A stretch of 64,000 nucleotides of DNA, taken from positions 643,581-707,580 of the forward strand of contig NZ_JAARML010000005.1 of NCBI RefSeq assembly GCF_011759375.1. The letters are read 5' to 3'. Below, one piece after another: positions 61,078 through 64,000 of this stretch. Numbering within the stretch: the first letter of the stretch is position 1; every line of letters starts with the position of its first letter. The stretch is from Paraflavitalea devenefica. Its GTDB lineage: Bacteria; Bacteroidota; Bacteroidia; Chitinophagales; Chitinophagaceae. The notes under the pieces are model-generated. The model did no database searches. It saw only the letters and a list, made by a program, of their open reading frames with translations, and was not told where the DNA came from. The position numbers and the translations under genes are program-made.

Positions 61078-63837
61078 ATGCAAATAAAACGATCTGTACG
61101 TAACAGTACGCTTGCTGCAATGCTTGCCATGATGGCTGCACCGGCCATCGGCCAGGAATCTCAATCGCCACCCACCTCCCGTCCCAACCTTGCTATTGTA
61201 GCTACGCCCAGTGCTTCGGGCAGGTTTGGCGCTTCATTGGATGCGTTGAATGATGGCCTTACGCCTACCCCCTCCGGTAATAACCGGGGTGGCGGCAACC
61301 GGCAATTTCCCCGTTCCCAATACTGGGTACAGTATGAATGGGCGCAACCGGTAAGCACGAAGGAAATAGCGGTGTATTGGTGGAACTATAACAACGGCCT
61401 CCGCCTGCCGATGGCCTACCGCCTGCAATACTGGGATGGTAAGGATTTTGTGCCGGTAAAAAACGCCGCCGGTTTGGGCCTGACCAATAATCAATACAAT
61501 ACAACCACTTTTGATGAAGTAAAGACTACCCGGCTGCGGCTGGAGCTGGACTCAGCCGACAGGGCCAGCGCCACCCTGCTGGAATGGGCGGTGTATAAAA
61601 CGGACAACTCCCCTGCCCCCGCTCCGCTGGTAATAGCAGGTCTGGACCGCGATGTAATGGTTGACGGTAAAACTTACCTGGCTGCTGCCATTAAATCGGT
61701 TACCCCTGTGGGTAAAATTGCCTGGGCCAAAGTATCCGGTCCCGGTACGGTTACCTTTAGCAATACCGGCGATAAAAATGCTACTGCACAATTCTCTGCT
61801 ACCGGCAATTATGTGCTGAAGCTTACCGCCACAGAAGGTAATAACACCACCTCCTCCACGCTGAAAGTAAAGGTACACCAGCCTCCTAAGGAGAAGCGCC
61901 TGGATGTAGTGTACACCAAGCGCTATAAGATTGACAGCAAGCTGTGGAGCGACCGCGCCAAAGCGATGATCGTAAACTGGATACCTTTCTGTATTGATCA
62001 GAATGAACGCACTGATATCACTACCGGTGAGGGCGGCCTGGATAATTTTATTGAAGCTGCCAAAGCATTGCGGGGTGAACCACATGCCCGGCATAAAGGC
62101 TATGTATTTTCCAATGCCTGGGTACACCAAACGGTAGAATCCATGTGTATCGCCCTGATGGTAGACCCGCAAGGCGATGCTGCTATTATTGCTGCACAGG
62201 AGAAGATGAAAAAGAAGCTGTCAGCATGGATACCCATTATCCTCGCTGCCCAGGAGCCCGACGGCTACCTGCACACCGCCTATACCCTGCGAGATACTAC
62301 CCGCTGGAAAGAAAGATGGGCCGTGAGAAACCGGGGTGATCATGAAGGATATGTAGCCGGTTACTTTATTGAGAGCGCTATCAACCACTATACCCTTACT
62401 GAAGGAAAGGATAAAAGGTTGTATGATGCCGCCAAGAAACTGGCCGACTGCTGGGTAGCGAATATCGGTCCGGGTAAAAAAGCCTGGTATGATGGTCACC
62501 AGGAAATGGAACAGGCCCTGGTGCGCTTTGGCCGTTTTGTAAATGATATGGAAGGAAAAGGCAGTCATGGCGACAGTTATATACAACTGGCCAAGTTCTT
62601 ATTGGACAGCCGCAAGGATGGCAGTGAATATGATCAAAGCCATGTGCCGGTACAACAGCAATATGAAGCCGTAGGCCATGCCGTACGGGCCACCTATAAT
62701 TATTCGGCCATGGCCGATGTGGCGGCCGAAACAGGCGATGTGGATTACCAGAGCGCCGTGATGAGCCTGTGGGACAATATGATCAATAAAAAGTATTACC
62801 TCACCGGTGGTATTGGCAGTGGTGAAACCTCCGAAGGTTTTGGCGGTAATTACTCCCTGCGCAATAATGCTTATTGTGAATCCTGCTCCAGCGCCGGGCT
62901 TATTTTCTTCCAATACAAGATGAACCTGGCCTACCACGATGCCAAGTATGCCGACCTGTATGAAGAAACGATGTACAATGCCCTGCTGGGCTCACTGGAC
63001 CTGGAAGGGAAGAATTTCTATTATACCAATGCTCTGTCCTCTGCACAGCCCCGCTACCAGTGGCATGTGTGCCCCTGCTGCGTAGGCAATATTCCCCGTA
63101 CGCTGCTGATGATCCCTACCTGGACCTACGTAACCGGCGATAACGGTATTTACGTGAATATGTATGTAGGCAGCACGATTAAGGTAGAACGGGTGGTAGG
63201 CACTGATGTAGAGATGGTGCAAAAAACAGATTATCCCTGGAGCGGTGATGTGGCCATTACGGTAAATCCCAAAGTATCCAAAACATTCACCGTGTATGTG
63301 CGTGTACCCAATCGTACCACGAGTGAACTGTATACACCGGTACCACAGGTGAGCGGGCTGAAATCACTGAAGGTAAATGGTCAGGCAGTGCCTATGAAAA
63401 TAGAAAATGGGTATGTGGCCATTCGCCGTACCTGGAAAGCAGGCGACAAGATCAATGTGGTACTACCCATGGAAATACAGAAGGTAACAGCCGATGAAAA
63501 GATAGAGGCCGACAGAGGTCGCGTAGCCCTGCGCTATGGTCCCATGATCTATAATGTGGAAACAGCCGATAACAATGGTGACATCAATAAATCACTTGGT
63601 AAAACGCCTTTAACACTGGAATGGAAACCCGAATTCCTGAATGGTGTGATGACCATTAAAGGCACCTGGAGTGATGGCACGCCCCTGATCGCCATTCCCA
63701 ACTATGCCCGGCTGAACAGGCTGCCCACTACCCCATTACCTTCCAATGCACAACAAACCGTACCTACCCGCCCCAATGAACCGCCCCAGGCGCGTATGGA
63801 CCGGGTGGCTGCTTCGGCGGTGTGGATTAAGGAGTAA
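61078..63837 (+). CDS. GH127 family beta-L-arabinofuranosidase with F5/8-like and Ig-like domains
   Basis: A 919-residue exported enzyme; start at the ATG at 61078 (a TTG lies two codons up). After the signal peptide come an F5/8-type domain (~35-180: YWVQYEWAQPVSTKEIAVYW), an Ig/PKD-like domain (~185-270) and the GH127 (DUF1680) barrel and sandwich (~275-885). Zinc-site residues match HypBA1: E601 and C603 in YCESCSSAG, C667 and C668 in CPCCVGN; the last of these is the nucleophile position. GH127 removes beta-L-arabinofuranose from plant glycans. Added N-terminal domains probably hold the enzyme to its substrate. No T9SS domain is seen. Confidence 0.92.
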   Translation: MQIKRSVRNSTLAAMLAMMAAPAIGQESQSPPTSRPNLAIVATPSASGRFGASLDALNDGLTPTPSGNNRGGGNRQFPRSQYWVQYEWAQPVSTKEIAVYWWNYNNGLRLPMAYRLQYWDGKDFVPVKNAAGLGLTNNQYNTTTFDEVKTTRLRLELDSADRASATLLEWAVYKTDNSPAPAPLVIAGLDRDVMVDGKTYLAAAIKSVTPVGKIAWAKVSGPGTVTFSNTGDKNATAQFSATGNYVLKLTATEGNNTTSSTLKVKVHQPPKEKRLDVVYTKRYKIDSKLWSDRAKAMIVNWIPFCIDQNERTDITTGEGGLDNFIEAAKALRGEPHARHKGYVFSNAWVHQTVESMCIALMVDPQGDAAIIAAQEKMKKKLSAWIPIILAAQEPDGYLHTAYTLRDTTRWKERWAVRNRGDHEGYVAGYFIESAINHYTLTEGKDKRLYDAAKKLADCWVANIGPGKKAWYDGHQEMEQALVRFGRFVNDMEGKGSHGDSYIQLAKFLLDSRKDGSEYDQSHVPVQQQYEAVGHAVRATYNYSAMADVAAETGDVDYQSAVMSLWDNMINKKYYLTGGIGSGETSEGFGGNYSLRNNAYCESCSSAGLIFFQYKMNLAYHDAKYADLYEETMYNALLGSLDLEGKNFYYTNALSSAQPRYQWHVCPCCVGNIPRTLLMIPTWTYVTGDNGIYVNMYVGSTIKVERVVGTDVEMVQKTDYPWSGDVAITVNPKVSKTFTVYVRVPNRTTSELYTPVPQVSGLKSLKVNGQAVPMKIENGYVAIRRTWKAGDKINVVLPMEIQKVTADEKIEADRGRVALRYGPMIYNVETADNNGDINKSLGKTPLTLEWKPEFLNGVMTIKGTWSDGTPLIAIPNYARLNRLPTTPLPSNAQQTVPTRPNEPPQARMDRVAASAVWIKE

Positions 63838-63872
63838 AAGAATAGCTATTAGCATATGGGTCGTAAAGAAAT

Positions 63873-63904
63873 GAGGCCGTCTCAAAAGTAATTGAGGCGG
63901 CTTC
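63873..63904 (+). terminator. Intrinsic terminator behind the GH127 gene
   Basis: A 13-base stem (63873-63885 with 63892-63904, two G-U pairs) with a 6-base loop, followed by TTTATTTT. It begins 35 bases past the stop. Nothing recognisable lies in 63905-64000. Confidence 0.8.
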
Positions 63905-64000
63905 TTTATTTTAGGAGTACGGTTATTCACATATCTGTATAAAAAGACGTGATGCGTTCAAGGGTTTAGTATTGTTTTTGTGGCATGATCTGGCATGGCC

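Overview
The window comes from a Bacteroidota genome, most likely the family Chitinophagaceae (inference). The signs are SusC/SusD, GLPGLI and PorV proteins, several type IX secretion (T9SS) C-terminal domains, FecI/FecR and SigK/RskA-type regulators, and promoter -7 boxes of the form TAnnTTTG. No rRNA, tRNA, CRISPR array, integrase or transposase was found.

Positions 1-10337 (+ strand): the end of a di-haem cytochrome c peroxidase, a 2542-residue secreted protein that joins a PhoD-type and a PhoX-type phosphatase domain, and a leucine-rich-repeat protein. Positions 10374-20311 (- strand): a serine hydrolase whose promoter is covered by two dyads, a tandem pair of M14 carboxypeptidase paralogues, a DinB/class V aminotransferase pair, and a GLPGLI / small secreted protein / outer-membrane-barrel cassette. 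Then a + strand radical SAM protein (20555-22756) faces a - strand secreted HExxH protein with beta-helix, F5/8-like and CBM3-like modules (22795-27063). Behind it lies a 716-bp gene-poor gap holding an 11-bp-period degenerate repeat array.

Positions 27780-49715 are all on the - strand. The order of transcription is: ECF sigma, FecR, TonB-dependent receptor with STN domain, lipoprotein, T9SS protein with three MBG-type repeats, PorV, a very short lipoprotein ORF, a beta-helix-like lipoprotein flanked by inverted repeats, a second T9SS protein sharing the N-terminal module of the first, S41 peptidase, DUF218 protein, secreted propeller-like protein, SusC and SusD. The stretch 36825-49715 reads as one surface system: sigma/anti-sigma control, an outer-membrane receptor, a dedicated-looking PorV shuttle and two cargo proteins. 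It is the best candidate here for an undescribed system.

Positions 49866-51771 (- strand) carry a second regulatory module, an ECF sigma and an RskA-type anti-sigma, followed by a small tryptophan-rich secreted protein. Positions 51887-63837 hold a PhnA-domain protein, a GH115 alpha-glucuronidase with a LacI regulator, a ferredoxin reductase/ferredoxin pair, a serine hydrolase, a membrane-anchored AraC-type regulator, and a GH127 arabinofuranosidase divergent from it. The GH115, GH127 and CBM3-like modules point to a life on plant polysaccharides. All family names come from motif reading by eye; no database search was run.
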